From SIG598 sp045605025 (lineage in GTDB: Bacteria > Bacillota > Clostridia > Oscillospirales > Acutalibacteraceae), in contig JAZUPE010000052.1 of assembly GCA_045605025.1 (NCBI GenBank), positions 29,074-93,073 of the forward strand: a stretch of DNA of 64,000 nucleotides. Direction: 5' to 3'. The notes beneath the pieces were generated by a model. The model worked only from the letters and a program-made list of their open reading frames with translations, was not told the origin of the DNA and searched no databases. Position numbers and translations under genes: made by a program. The first letter of the stretch is position 1. Each line of letters starts with the position of its first letter. Shown here one piece after another: positions 1 through 9,063 of this stretch.

Positions 1-2887
1 CCAGCGTGGTCATGGAACTGCAGACAGCGAACATTCCGTTCATATTCTCAACGCAGGAGGTATCGAAGCTGCTCAGATCAAGAGAGGTCAGGGAATTGCA
101 GCTGCTGAACATTCTGCTCATACCCGTGACGCCGGAAGTATCCCAGCCGCTCAGATCCAGCGAGGTCAGATTATTACAGTACTGGAACATACTGCTCATG
201 TCCGTGACATTGGAGGTATCAAAACCGCTGAAATCCAGCGTGGTCAGGGAACTGCAGCCGTAGAACATCTCGCTCATGTCCGTGACATTGGAGGTATCAA
301 AACCGCTGAAATCCAGCGTGGTCAGCGAACCGCATTTGAAGAACATCTCTCTCATATTAATGACATTGGAGGTATCCAGTCCACTCAGATCCATTTCAGT
401 ACAGTCATACAGATAGGCGAACAGCCCCACCGCCATTTCGTTGGCTGCTACTCCGGGCTGAACGACAACTCTGGTGATGTCATAGCAGTAATCGTGCCAG
501 CCCCAATCGGACGCATCATAGCCGTTTGCCAGCACGCCGCTCTTTCCGTCGGCAGGCTCAATGGTCAGCACGCCGTCATCATCAATATACCAGACGCAGT
601 CACCGCATGTGCCGCTGGCGGTACCGGCAACCGCGTCATTTGCGAAAATGATAGTCGCGGTCTTATCTCCGGTGAAGTCGGGATAGGATTCGGGATACTT
701 CTTCAGATTGACGGAGATATCGCTTTTGCCGTCGTGGATTGTGACCGATTCAACTGTGCATTCGCCGTGGGGATAGTAGTAGAGATTGCCATCGATGACA
801 TTGAAAGTGTTTGCGTCATCCGCAATGTAATAATCGTCGGAAGCCTTCCAGCCGGTGCCGACGGTCAGTGTGGTAATACTGCCGCAGCCGTCAAAAATTC
901 CATGCATGATATCAACCGCGGAGGTGTCAAAGCTGCTCAGATCCAGCGAGGTCAGACTGTCACAGTAGCTGAACATACAGCCCATGTCCGTGACACTGGA
1001 GGTGTCAAAGCTGCTCAGATCCAGAGAGGTCAGGGATTCACAGTAGCAGAACATTTCGTACATGCTCTCAACGCCGGAGGTAACAAAGCCGCTCAGATCC
1101 AGCGTGGTCAGGGAACGGCAGCCGCTGAACATACCGTACATATCGGTGACACTCGAGGTATCAAATCCGCTCAGATTCAGAGAGATCAGGGATTCACATT
1201 CCATAAACATCGAGCCCATGTCCGTGACGCCGGAGGTATCCCAGCCGCTGACGTTAATCTCTATCAGATTACTGCATCTGCCGAACATCGCGCCCATATT
1301 CGTAACGTTGTAGGTAACAAAGTTGCTCAGATCCAGAGATGTCAGGGATTTACAGTCATCGAACATCCATCTCATACTGCCAACGTCGGAAGTGTCAAAT
1401 CCGCTCAGATCATGCTCCTGCAGACTCGAGCAGCCGCTGAACATGGACATCATGTCCGTGGAATTGGATGTCTCCAGTCCGCTCAGATCCATCTCGGTAC
1501 AGTTAACCATATCGGCGAACATATAAGCCGCCGATCCGTTGGCTGACACACCTGGCAGAACGACTACCCTGCTGATTTCATCGCGGTAATCATACCAGCC
1601 CCATGAGGTGGCGTCAGAACTGCTGTCAAGTTCGCCGAAATCACCGTCGGCAGGCTCGATGTACAGCGTACCGTCCGTATCGATATACCAGACGCAGTCG
1701 CCGCTGAAACCGTTGACGACAGTGATATCCCCGTCGCTGACACTCCCGTTTTCTTCCCTGCTGAAGGAAATGGTCGCGGTCTTGTTTCCGGTAAAGCCGG
1801 GGTATAATCCGGGATATTCATCCAGTGCCAGATCGAATTCATCGCCATTGTCTGCGTCGTAAACAGTAACCGCATCGACACACCAGCCCTCACAAGGCAG
1901 GTAATACAGAACGTTGTTGTCCACATTGAAAGTGTTGGCGTCCTCCGGCAGCATATAACCGATGCTGGGAGCCCAGCCGGTGCCAACGGTAATCTCGTGA
2001 AGCACAGAGCAGCCGGTAAACATGAAATTCATGCCCAGCAGTCCGTCGTCTTCGCTGGGTACAGCGGAGGAAGTATCAAACCCGCTGATATCCAGATAGC
2101 TCAAGCTGATGCAGTCTCTGAACATACTGCTGAAATTTTTGACATTGTAAGTTTCCCAGCTGCTCAGATCCAGCCCGTTCAGGCGTTCGCAGTAGCTGAA
2201 AGTATGTCTCATATCAGTGACAGCAGAGGTGTCAAACCCGCTGACATCCAGCTCCTCCAGACTGGAGCAGGAGCTGAACATCTTCATCATGTTCTGCACA
2301 CTGGAGGTGTCAAAGGAACTGAGATCCAGCTCCTTAAGACTGCTGCAGCCCTCGAACATCCATCTCATATTGCCAACGCCGGAAGTATCAAAGCTGCTCA
2401 GATCAAGCTCCTGCAGACTTGAACAGCCGCTGAACATGGACTCCATGTTCGAGGAATTGAATGTATCCAGTCCGCTCAGATCCATCTCGGTACAGTTAAC
2501 CAGATCGGCGAACATATATGCCGCCGATCCGTTGATTTCCACACCGGGCTGAACGACTACCCTGCTGATTTCATCGCGGTAATCATACCAGCCCCACGAG
2601 GAGGCCTCAGAGCCGCTGTCAAGCACGCCGTAATCTCCAACGGCAGGCTCGATGTACAGCGTACCGTCCGTATCGATATACCAGACGCAGTTGCCGCTGG
2701 CACCGTTGGCGACACTGGTATCCGCGCCGCTTACAATATCCGCGTCGCTTGCAACATCCTCGCCGTCTACAGGATACGATTCCGCAAATGCGTTCAATCC
2801 AAAGCCTGTCCCCTTCTCCGGAACACCGACGGTCACCGTTCCGAGAAGCATAACAAACGCCAGAATCATCGAAATTATCTTCTTCAT
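1..2887 (-). CDS. BspA-like leucine-rich-repeat secreted surface protein (3' end outside window)
   Basis: The frame is open from ATG 2887 to the window edge, 962 codons with no stop. GGAGG sits about 10 nt upstream of the ATG. Residues 1-36 form a signal peptide (MKK, then a hydrophobic run). The rest is modular. A header (CVWYIDTDGTLYIEPA, then SWGWYDYRDEISRVVV and MDLSGLDT) occurs near residues 67, 399 and 760. Each header is followed by tandem LRRs of the form SLTSLDLSSFDTSSVTDMxxMF. This repeat is typical of BspA/DUF285 surface proteins, which are linked to adhesion in gut and oral bacteria. The LRRs in module 2 are the most regular. Anchoring cannot be judged because the C-terminus is missing. 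The family is confident; the ligand is unknown. Confidence 0.85.
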   Translation of the reverse strand, partial: MKKIISMILAFVMLLGTVTVGVPEKGTGFGLNAFAESYPVDGEDVASDADIVSGADTSVANGASGNCVWYIDTDGTLYIEPAVGDYGVLDSGSEASSWGWYDYRDEISRVVVQPGVEINGSAAYMFADLVNCTEMDLSGLDTFNSSNMESMFSGCSSLQELDLSSFDTSGVGNMRWMFEGCSSLKELDLSSFDTSSVQNMMKMFSSCSSLEELDVSGFDTSAVTDMRHTFSYCERLNGLDLSSWETYNVKNFSSMFRDCISLSYLDISGFDTSSAVPSEDDGLLGMNFMFTGCSVLHEITVGTGWAPSIGYMLPEDANTFNVDNNVLYYLPCEGWCVDAVTVYDADNGDEFDLALDEYPGLYPGFTGNKTATISFSREENGSVSDGDITVVNGFSGDCVWYIDTDGTLYIEPADGDFGELDSSSDATSWGWYDYRDEISRVVVLPGVSANGSAAYMFADMVNCTEMDLSGLETSNSTDMMSMFSGCSSLQEHDLSGFDTSDVGSMRWMFDDCKSLTSLDLSNFVTYNVTNMGAMFGRCSNLIEINVSGWDTSGVTDMGSMFMECESLISLNLSGFDTSSVTDMYGMFSGCRSLTTLDLSGFVTSGVESMYEMFCYCESLTSLDLSSFDTSSVTDMGCMFSYCDSLTSLDLSSFDTSAVDIMHGIFDGCGSITTLTVGTGWKASDDYYIADDANTFNVIDGNLYYYPHGECTVESVTIHDGKSDISVNLKKYPESYPDFTGDKTATIIFANDAVAGTASGTCGDCVWYIDDDGVLTIEPADGKSGVLANGYDASDWGWHDYCYDITRVVVQPGVAANEMAVGLFAYLYDCTEMDLSGLDTSNVINMREMFFKCGSLTTLDFSGFDTSNVTDMSEMFYGCSSLTTLDFSGFDTSNVTDMSSMFQYCNNLTSLDLSGWDTSGVTGMSRMFSSCNSLTSLDLSSFDTSCVENMNGMFAVCSSMTTL

Positions 2888-3022
2888 CTGTCTGTCCTCC
2901 AAATAAATTGCCGAAGCATATTCAGATATACTAATTATATTAGAAAAAGGGTTTCATTTCTACCCCAATAATGCACAAAGAATACCCACACATCTCTACA
3001 CCGGGCAACAACGCAAAACACA

Positions 3023-3062
3023 AAGTCCCACAAACCGCATTGTTATGCGATCTGTGGGACTT
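3023..3062 (-). terminator. Terminator of the tRNA-Arg gene
   Basis: The arms AAGTCCCACA and TGTGGGACTT pair perfectly over 10 bp. An inner CGCAT/ATGCG stem extends the hairpin. It starts 9 nt beyond the tRNA 3' end and is followed on the minus strand by TGTGTTTT. Rho-independent termination of the tRNA transcript is the simplest reading. Confidence 0.75.
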
Positions 3063-3070
3063 GCTTGTGG

Positions 3071-3144
3071 CGCGCTTGAAGGGATTCGAACCCCTGACCT
3101 TTTGGTTCGTAGCCAAACACTCTATCCGACTGAGCTACAAGCGC
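3071..3144 (-). tRNA. tRNA-Arg (anticodon ACG)
   Basis: The acceptor stem GCGCTTG/CAAGCGC, D-arm TAGCTCAG, and T-arm with GGTTCGAATCC are all present. The anticodon stem TTTGG/CCAAA encloses the loop CTACGAA, giving anticodon ACG. A34 would be deaminated to inosine by TadA. No 3' CCA is encoded, so it must be added after transcription. The gene is monocistronic, with a strong promoter and a terminator of its own. Confidence 0.97.
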
Positions 3145-3192
3145 TTATAAAATTTTGACCGAAAGAAGAGCCGCTCTTCATTTCGCTTGACT

Positions 3193-3221
3193 ATAATACC
3201 ACACCGGTAACCCAATGTCAA
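3193..3221 (-). promoter_or_regulatory. Sigma-A promoter of tRNA-Arg
   Basis: On the minus strand TTGACA (3216-3221) and TATTAT (3193-3198) are separated by exactly 17 nt. This predicts a start near 3186, about 40 nt before the mature tRNA 5' end. Confidence 0.75.
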
Positions 3222-3271
3222 GCAAAATTTTCATTTCTTCTGAACTTTTTTCCACAAATGATAATCATCGC

Positions 3272-3745
3272 TTATTTTTCAATAAGACACACGGCGTGGG
3301 CGGCTATCCCCTGCTCCGCGCCGGTAAAGCCCAGTCCCTCCTCGGTGGTGGCCTTCACGCTGACCATATCCGTCTCCACTCCGCAGGCGGCGGCAAGGCG
3401 CTCCCTCATGGTGTCAATATACGGGCGCAGCTTCGGGCGCTGAGCCAGCACTGTGGCGTCGATATTGACCACGCTGTATCCCCTTTCACCCAGGCATTCC
3501 ACCACACGGGCAAGCAGCTTCAGGCTGTCCGCGCCCTCATAGGCGGGGTCGTTGTCGGGAAAGAGCGCGCCGATATCCCCCATCGCCGCGGCGCCCAGCA
3601 GAGCGTCGGCAACAGCGTGGGCAAGCACGTCGGCGTCGGAGTGACCCAGCAGTCCTCTTTCAAAGGGAATATCCACACCACCCAGAATGAGTCTTCTGCC
3701 CTCCACCAGACGATGCACATCATAGCCGTGACCGATTCGGATCAT
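3272..3745 (-). CDS. ispF: 2-C-methyl-D-erythritol 2,4-cyclodiphosphate synthase
   Basis: This 157-residue protein has the usual IspF length. It cyclises CDP-methylerythritol 2-phosphate in the MEP pathway to isoprenoids, in the cytoplasm as a trimer. The N-terminus GHGYDVHRL carries the metal-binding Asp and His. LGHSDADVL supplies the third zinc ligand, and ATTEEGLGFTGAEQGIAAHA is the C-terminal signature. No ispD lies next to it. The gene follows the penicillin-binding protein by 42 nt and is probably cotranscribed with it. Undecaprenyl phosphate, made from this pathway, is needed by the neighbouring cell-wall genes. Confidence 0.97.
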   Translation of the reverse strand: MIRIGHGYDVHRLVEGRRLILGGVDIPFERGLLGHSDADVLAHAVADALLGAAAMGDIGALFPDNDPAYEGADSLKLLARVVECLGERGYSVVNIDATVLAQRPKLRPYIDTMRERLAAACGVETDMVSVKATTEEGLGFTGAEQGIAAHAVCLIEK

Positions 3746-3787
3746 ATTCCGCTGCCTCCTGTTTCGCTTTGTTCCGCTGTTATTCTA

Positions 3788-5419
3788 TCACAATCCCCCT
3801 TCCCCGTCAACCGGGGACGCCACCGGCTTCGGAGCCAGCGCGTCCGCAAGACACCTGAACACCGGCCCTGCCGAGCCGCCGCCGGATTCTCCGTCCTCCA
3901 CCAGCACCGTAACCACATACTCCGGCTCCTCTGCCGGGAAATATCCTGTGTACCACGCCTGCATCACCCTGTGACCACCGGAGAACATTCCCGTTTCTGC
4001 GGTGCCGGTCTTGGCGGCGCAGCTCACACGATCGCTGCCGCCCGCCTTTGCCGTGCCGTATTCCACCGCCGCCTCCATGAAGCCCATGATAATGTCTGCC
4101 ATCTCACTGGATATCACCTGACGCGCCGGCATGGTCACCGGTTCCTCCACCGTCTCCAGCCGGTCATTGACCAGCCGCGCAAATACAGTGGGATCCACAG
4201 CCCTGCCGCCATTGGCTATCACCGCGGTGACGGCGGCAACGTGTACCGGCGTTGCCAGCAGGTCGCCCTGACCGAAGGAGAAATTGGCAAGAGCCGACGG
4301 CATCTGCAGTTTTTCCCCCTCAGGCAGACACCCCGCGGCGGTGGAATAATTCCGCGCAAGATCTATCGCGCTGCCAAGACCAAACCGTCCGGCGTATTCC
4401 AGCAGCGTTTCACCGCCCAGCGTCTTTGCAAGCTCGATGAAATACACGTTGCAGGAGCGGGCAAAGGCTTCCTCCATTCCGATGAGTCCGTGACCTGCCC
4501 GGTTGGCGCAATGGAAGCGGTTGCTGCCGATTTCAACGCACCCCTCGCAGCAGAACTGCGTTTCCGGAGATATTCCCGACTCCAGCGCAGCCGCGCACAC
4601 CACGATTTTGAACACCGAACCGATATCGTATGCGCTCATCGCCCTGTTAAGCAGCGGCGAATTATCCCCCTCAAGGGCAGCGGCAACACCGGTCTGCTCA
4701 AAATCCGGCACGCTCACGCTGGCGCGGATCTCCCCCGTGCGGGCATCCATCACCACGACGGCTCCCCTGTCCATATACTCCGCCGCAGCCTGCTCCGCCG
4801 CGCGCTGGATATCAACGTCCAGCGTCAGCACCACCCCGGCAAGGGAATTATCCGTGGTGTCGGTCACCTCCGGCTCGATGCCTGTAAGACCGCTGCCGGT
4901 GGCGTCAACGGTAAAGCGCACACTCAGCTCCCCTTCCGCGGCGGCGAGGTAATCGTCGTACGCCCGCTCGATTCCGGACACCCCCTGACCCTCGCCGCCG
5001 AGATAGCCCACCGTGTGAACGGCGACGCAGTTGGGTGCGTAGCGTTTCTCCGCCGGAAAAACGATCACTCCGCTGCCGTCGGCGGACGCGTCGTCCACGC
5101 TGCACACAAAGGGATATGTTCCGGTAAGTCCCTCCTGAATCTCCAGCAGTTTTTCCGGCGGCAGTATGCCGGTCAGCCGCACCGTAGTCTCTCTGGAGGG
5201 CGCGATGACCGCCCTGTACTGCAGTCTGCCGCCGGCAAGAGAGCGCAGCCTGCAGTCATAGATTCTCCCTCTTGTGCGGCACACCGTCACGTTATACGCC
5301 CGCTGACTGCTCGCCGCCTGCACGTACGCAGGCGTGAGCGATACCATCAGCGTGTGGGACATCACGCAGAACGCCATCAGCACAATCACCGAGAAAATCA
5401 CCGTCAGCCTTCTGTACAC
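3788..5419 (-). CDS. Class B penicillin-binding protein (peptidoglycan transpeptidase)
   Basis: GTG 5419 is chosen as start because GAGGGGG lies 7 nt before it; the frame is open further upstream. The product is 543 residues. It has one N-terminal membrane anchor, then a PBP-dimer region with RGRIYDCRL, then a transpeptidase domain. The three active-site motifs are intact: SVFK near residue 268, SCN near 322 and KTG near 470. It should crosslink peptidoglycan outside the membrane. At 543 residues it is short for PBP2/SpoVD and has no PASTA domain. Which process it serves (elongation, division or spore cortex) cannot be told. mltG upstream fits a cell-wall cluster. Confidence 0.9.
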   Translation of the reverse strand: MYRRLTVIFSVIVLMAFCVMSHTLMVSLTPAYVQAASSQRAYNVTVCRTRGRIYDCRLRSLAGGRLQYRAVIAPSRETTVRLTGILPPEKLLEIQEGLTGTYPFVCSVDDASADGSGVIVFPAEKRYAPNCVAVHTVGYLGGEGQGVSGIERAYDDYLAAAEGELSVRFTVDATGSGLTGIEPEVTDTTDNSLAGVVLTLDVDIQRAAEQAAAEYMDRGAVVVMDARTGEIRASVSVPDFEQTGVAAALEGDNSPLLNRAMSAYDIGSVFKIVVCAAALESGISPETQFCCEGCVEIGSNRFHCANRAGHGLIGMEEAFARSCNVYFIELAKTLGGETLLEYAGRFGLGSAIDLARNYSTAAGCLPEGEKLQMPSALANFSFGQGDLLATPVHVAAVTAVIANGGRAVDPTVFARLVNDRLETVEEPVTMPARQVISSEMADIIMGFMEAAVEYGTAKAGGSDRVSCAAKTGTAETGMFSGGHRVMQAWYTGYFPAEEPEYVVTVLVEDGESGGGSAGPVFRCLADALAPKPVASPVDGEGGL

Positions 5420-5519
5420 ACATATTCCCCCTCGCAAAAAAACGGCCATCAGCAACGACAGCTCATTACAGAGTGTCTGCACTGATGACCGAATTATCAG
5501 TCGATATTTCGCTTAGGGA

Positions 5520-6749
5520 TCATATCTTTTTGCGGCGCAGAATGGTCATGGGCGCCAGCTCATGCTCACAGGGCATGGAAAACGCCATGTTCGGGTGGGG
5601 CGTGGCGGTGATAGGCTCGCCATCGCCGTTGAGCATCTGCCCCGCAGTGATTTCCACCGGTTTCCTGCCGGGAGCGACTATCTCAAGCACATCCCCCTCA
5701 AAGAACCGGTTGCGCTGGCGGGCATACAGTCTGCCGTCCTGCCAGCCCACCACCACAGCCGCCACTTCGTATTCACGCACGTAGCCGCCGTTGTGGTAGA
5801 CCTGTCCCGGGGCGGTGCCGAAATAGAATCCGGTGGCGTATTCACGGTGGCTGACCGTCATGACCTCGTCGGCGATCCATTGCGGCAGAACGAACTTCTG
5901 CTCAGAACCGCTCTCGATGTGGCGCATATACTCGTCCACCGCGCAGCGATAGGCGTTGGTGATGACCGCAGCGTAATAGGAGGACTTGGCGCGTCCCTCG
6001 ATCTTGAAGCTGGATATTCCCGCGTCCACCAGCTTGTCCACATGATCGATCATGCACATATCTCTGGAATTGAGGATATGGGTGCCGTTTTCGTCCTCGC
6101 CCACAGGGAAATATTCCCCCGGGCGGGTCTCCTCCACCAGCGAATACTTCCAGCGGCAGGGCTGGGCGCAGTCACCGTGGTTGGCGTCGCGGCCGGTCAG
6201 ATAGTTGGACAGCAGGCAGCGTCCGGAAAAGGATACGCACATGGAACCGTGGACAAAGGCTTCGATCTCCAGCTCGGGAGAGGTGTTTGCGCGGATACCC
6301 CTGATCTCCTCAAGGGACAGCTCACGGGCAAGCACCACGCGGCTGGCTCCCATGGAGTGGAGCAGGTTTGCCGACGCGCTGTTGGCAACGCCGGTCTGGG
6401 TGGAAATATGTATCGGCACACGGGGCGCGATCTTCCGCGCAAGGTCGAAAACGCCCATGTCTCCGATGATGAACGCGTCCACGCCGGCGTCGGCGGCGGT
6501 GCCGAGGAATCCCTTCAGCCCCTCCAGCTCGTGCTCGCGGGGGATTACGTTGCAGGTGATATACACCGACGCGCCGCAGCCGTGGGCTTTGCTTACCGCG
6601 TCGCCCAGCTGCTGCTCGTCAAAGTTTCCGGCCCCTGACCGCATACCGAAGTTCTTTCCGGCGAGGTAAACCGCGTCGGCTCCGTAGGTCAGGGCATAAT
6701 CAAGGCTCTCAGGATTGCCGGCGGGAGCCAGTACCTCAGGCTTCATCAT
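5520..6749 (-). CDS. Peptidase U32 family protein (probable tRNA hydroxylation protein, TrhP-like)
   Basis: The 409-residue protein starts with LAPAGNPESLDYALTYGADA, the usual opening of this family. It carries the U32 signature EAFVHGSMCVSFSGRCLLSN followed by GDCAQPCRW. U32 proteins were once called collagenases. Members such as TrhP/RlhA are now tied to prephenate-dependent hydroxylation of tRNA U34 or rRNA, so an RNA-modification role is more likely than proteolysis. The Cys cluster may bind a metal centre. Its ATG overlaps the mltG stop in ATGA, so the two are translationally coupled, an arrangement common in Clostridia. Confidence 0.92.
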   Translation of the reverse strand: MMKPEVLAPAGNPESLDYALTYGADAVYLAGKNFGMRSGAGNFDEQQLGDAVSKAHGCGASVYITCNVIPREHELEGLKGFLGTAADAGVDAFIIGDMGVFDLARKIAPRVPIHISTQTGVANSASANLLHSMGASRVVLARELSLEEIRGIRANTSPELEIEAFVHGSMCVSFSGRCLLSNYLTGRDANHGDCAQPCRWKYSLVEETRPGEYFPVGEDENGTHILNSRDMCMIDHVDKLVDAGISSFKIEGRAKSSYYAAVITNAYRCAVDEYMRHIESGSEQKFVLPQWIADEVMTVSHREYATGFYFGTAPGQVYHNGGYVREYEVAAVVVGWQDGRLYARQRNRFFEGDVLEIVAPGRKPVEITAGQMLNGDGEPITATPHPNMAFSMPCEHELAPMTILRRKKI

Positions 6750-8245
6750 CCGTAGGTGCGAACATTATTCATATGCTCATCGTAGGTGTTGGCATAATGA
6801 TAATGAATGGTTCCTTCCTCGTCCTGTCTGGTGAAGAAGAAGTAATAGTTGGTGTCGTTGGGGTAAAGCGCCGCCTTGATGGCGTTGACGCTGGGACAGC
6901 AGATGGGTCCCGCGGGCAGACCGGCAAACTGGGTGGTGTCGTAGTTGACGGCAGACCAGTCCTTCTTCTGCTGGTCGGTGAGCCTGTCGCTCTCCATCAT
7001 GGCGTTGCGGTTGATATAGGGATACCACATGGTGGCGTCCGACTGCAGCTTGCCGCCGGTGCCCTCGTGGTTGGGGTTCTTCATACGGTTGTAGAAAACA
7101 GAAGCGACGTTCTTCATCTGCTCGGGATCGGGAACCTCACGCTCGATGATGGACGCAAGGGTGATGATCTCGTCCATGGTCATGCCCAGCTTGCTGGCTC
7201 TGTTCTTGAAATCAAGCTCCTCGTTGCGCAGGACCCTGATGTCAAAGCCGTCCAGCAGACGGTTGATGGCGGAAACGGAGCCTTCCCAGATATAGAACGA
7301 ATAGGTGTCCGGGAACAGATAGCCTTCCAGCTTGTAGACTCGCTTTTCCTCGTCCTTGGGGATATCCTTGTAGAAATCCCACTTGTATTCGTAGGTGGCT
7401 ATGGTGTTGAAGAAGGCTTCCTTTTCGCAGACGCAGTTCTCCTCAAGAAGAGCGGCGATCTGCTCGAGGTTGTAGCCCTCGGGAATGGCGAACTTGACCA
7501 CGCTCTTATCGGCGGTGGAAGGACGGGTCAGCTTGCGGATTATCATGTCGTAGTCCGACTTTGCGTTGAGGGTGAACTCGCCGTGCTTGAAGTCGGCGTC
7601 CATGGTCAGGTTGGCATAAAGCTTGAAGAAGAACGGATAATCCACAACGCCGTTTTCCTCGAGAATACGGGTAACGTCGTCAAGGTCGTCGTCCTTTTCC
7701 AGCGTGACAACAACTTCCATAGGCTCCTTTACCAGACCGAACATATCGTTGATTCCCACGATGAGATAGAACGCCAGCAGCGCAGAGATGGACACAACGA
7801 TGGCGGCGTAGACCACCGACACGATGCAGCCGCGGCTCTTGGGGTTTCTCTGCTGACGGCGCAGCAGTCTGGGCGGGAGATTGTTCTCCTCGGGAATCTC
7901 GTATTTTTCGCCCGCGCGGGAGGTGATCACTCTTGTGCGGGACACGGGAATGTCGCGGCGCATGAGTCCCTGATCCTTGTTCTTCTGAGCGGGACGGTCC
8001 TGAGGCGCCAGCCGCTGATAACGCTGGTTCTGGCGGTCGGCGGGATTGCGGCGGCGTTCGGTGCCGTCGCTTTCGTAATCTTCTTCTGAGATGTTGACCA
8101 CAAAGCGGTTGGGATCGGCCGGCTGCTGGGCGCCGTATCCGCCGTAGCCGCCTCTGCCCTGACCGCCGCCCTGACCGCGGCGCTGGCCGCCGTTGTTGCT
8201 GTAGTTTCTGTTGTTGCTGCTCATATCATGTACTGTTTCACGCAA
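6746..8245 (-). CDS. mltG: Endolytic transglycosylase MltG
   Basis: MltG cuts nascent glycan strands at the membrane and helps end chain elongation. The N-terminal ~125 residues are Gly/Arg/Gln-rich and probably cytoplasmic and disordered. One TM helix follows (VVYAAIVVSISALLAFYLIV). The YceG domain holds the catalytic Glu in LASIIEREVPDPEQM and the later motif GGKLQSDATMWY. TTG 8245 is preceded by AAAGGAG at a rather long 13 nt. ATG 8224, seven codons inside, is the alternative but lacks a good RBS. The long glycine-rich N-terminus is unusual for the family. Confidence 0.94.
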   Translation of the reverse strand: MRETVHDMSSNNRNYSNNGGQRRGQGGGQGRGGYGGYGAQQPADPNRFVVNISEEDYESDGTERRRNPADRQNQRYQRLAPQDRPAQKNKDQGLMRRDIPVSRTRVITSRAGEKYEIPEENNLPPRLLRRQQRNPKSRGCIVSVVYAAIVVSISALLAFYLIVGINDMFGLVKEPMEVVVTLEKDDDLDDVTRILEENGVVDYPFFFKLYANLTMDADFKHGEFTLNAKSDYDMIIRKLTRPSTADKSVVKFAIPEGYNLEQIAALLEENCVCEKEAFFNTIATYEYKWDFYKDIPKDEEKRVYKLEGYLFPDTYSFYIWEGSVSAINRLLDGFDIRVLRNEELDFKNRASKLGMTMDEIITLASIIEREVPDPEQMKNVASVFYNRMKNPNHEGTGGKLQSDATMWYPYINRNAMMESDRLTDQQKKDWSAVNYDTTQFAGLPAGPICCPSVNAIKAALYPNDTNYYFFFTRQDEEGTIHYHYANTYDEHMNNVRTYG

Positions 8246-8334
8246 GGCGCGAAAAATACTCCTTTCGCAAGGTATTGAACAAATTTATAAGCTGCCGCGT
8301 GGTGTTGCCGCGTGGAATAATCCCGCGCCCTGTA

Positions 8335-8362
8335 ACAGCACCCGCGGATCTGACATACTATG
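8335..8362 (+). promoter_or_regulatory. Possible sporulation-type promoter before the 30-residue gene
   Basis: AC (8335-8336) lies 17 nt before CATACTATG (8354-8362). This resembles the sigma-K pattern AC-N17-CATANNNTA and also the sigma-E -10 element. No sigma-A -35/-10 pair is visible. One mismatch and a weak consensus make this tentative. Confidence 0.3.
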
Positions 8363-8391
8363 TAGCAAAACCGAAGTGAGGTGATTTGTTA

Positions 8392-8484
8392 ATGTGTATG
8401 TGCAATATCTTCAAGGATAACGACACTCTGATGTGGATCCTTATTCTCATCATCGTTGCTCTGGGCTGCTCCGGCACCTGCTGA
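8392..8484 (+). CDS. 30-residue Cys-rich single-pass membrane microprotein
   Basis: ATG 8392 follows GTGAGGTG at about 7 nt, a fair RBS, and a stop occurs after 30 codons. The product begins MCMCNIFKDNDTLMW, continues with a TM stretch ILILIIVALG and ends CSGTC, so it has four Cys, two at each end. Its size and single TM recall small spore-associated proteins of Firmicutes (YjcZ-like), but no family match can be claimed. It is on the opposite strand to its neighbours and stands alone between mltG and the formyl-THF ligase. A sporulation-like promoter may precede it. Confidence 0.6.
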   Translation: MCMCNIFKDNDTLMWILILIIVALGCSGTC

Positions 8485-8496
8485 TGAACTCAGCGG

Positions 8497-9063
8497 TCAG
8501 CCGTCGCTCACAACGACATCAACGCTGACGTCGAACCCGTCCTGAGGCAGCGGGTGTTCTGAGCGGCTCTCCGCTCTGCACAGACCGACGCTAACGCCGT
8601 CGTACCGCGCGAGGAAACGGTCGTAATATCCGCCGCCGTATCCCAGTCGCCCGCCTGACGCATCAAAGGAAAATCCGGGAACAAGACATATACTATCCGC
8701 AAACTCCACCGGAAGCACCTGCGGTGCGTCGGGCTTCGGCTCGAATATTCCGTAGGCACCCTGCTCCAGCTCATCCAGCCCGCTTATGCGGTGAAAGGTC
8801 ATGGAGCGGTCGTCCACGCGGCATCGGGGGCAGGCAACCGCCTTCCCCTCCGCAAGGGCGCGGACAATAAGCTGCAGGGTGTCCACCTCTCCCCCCTGCG
8901 ACACATACGCAAGGATCAGAGAAGCCTCCCTGTACTGCGGAAGATCCGTGACCCGCCGCATGATCTGGCTGTCAGCGTCACGCTGCCGGGCAGCATCGCC
9001 GTTCAGGCGCATTTGTTTATATATGCCCCTCAGCGCTTTTTTACGCTCGCGGATATCAGGCAT
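8497..9063 (-). CDS. 5-formyltetrahydrofolate cyclo-ligase
   Basis: The protein (188 residues from ATG 9063) belongs to the MTHFS/YgfA family. It converts 5-formyl-THF to 5,10-methenyl-THF with ATP, recovering a folate storage form. Diagnostic features are the basic N-terminus RERKKALRG, the folate/nucleotide region LVPGFSFDASGGRLGYGGGYYDRFL, given here as its core GGRLGYGGGYYDRFL, and LDELEQGAYGIFEP. The ATG overlaps the end of the DJ-1 gene by 8 nt, so they form one operon. The frame is open upstream, but earlier starts lie deep inside the neighbour. One-carbon folates also feed ThyX and Fmt nearby. Confidence 0.93.
   Translation of the reverse strand: MPDIRERKKALRGIYKQMRLNGDAARQRDADSQIMRRVTDLPQYREASLILAYVSQGGEVDTLQLIVRALAEGKAVACPRCRVDDRSMTFHRISGLDELEQGAYGIFEPKPDAPQVLPVEFADSICLVPGFSFDASGGRLGYGGGYYDRFLARYDGVSVGLCRAESRSEHPLPQDGFDVSVDVVVSDG

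Noticed and set aside
494..1546. 350-codon plus-strand frame with repeats
   Set aside because: It is the complement of the LRR repeats of the surface protein. The minus frame has a signal peptide and known repeats.
3215..5485. 756-codon open frame on the plus strand
   Set aside because: It runs antisense across ispF and the penicillin-binding protein, has no motif, and is rich in His/Arg/Ala as expected from the opposite strand of GC-rich genes.
5562..6638. Plus-strand frame over the U32 gene
   Set aside because: Antisense to a gene with clear family motifs; no RBS and no recognisable protein.
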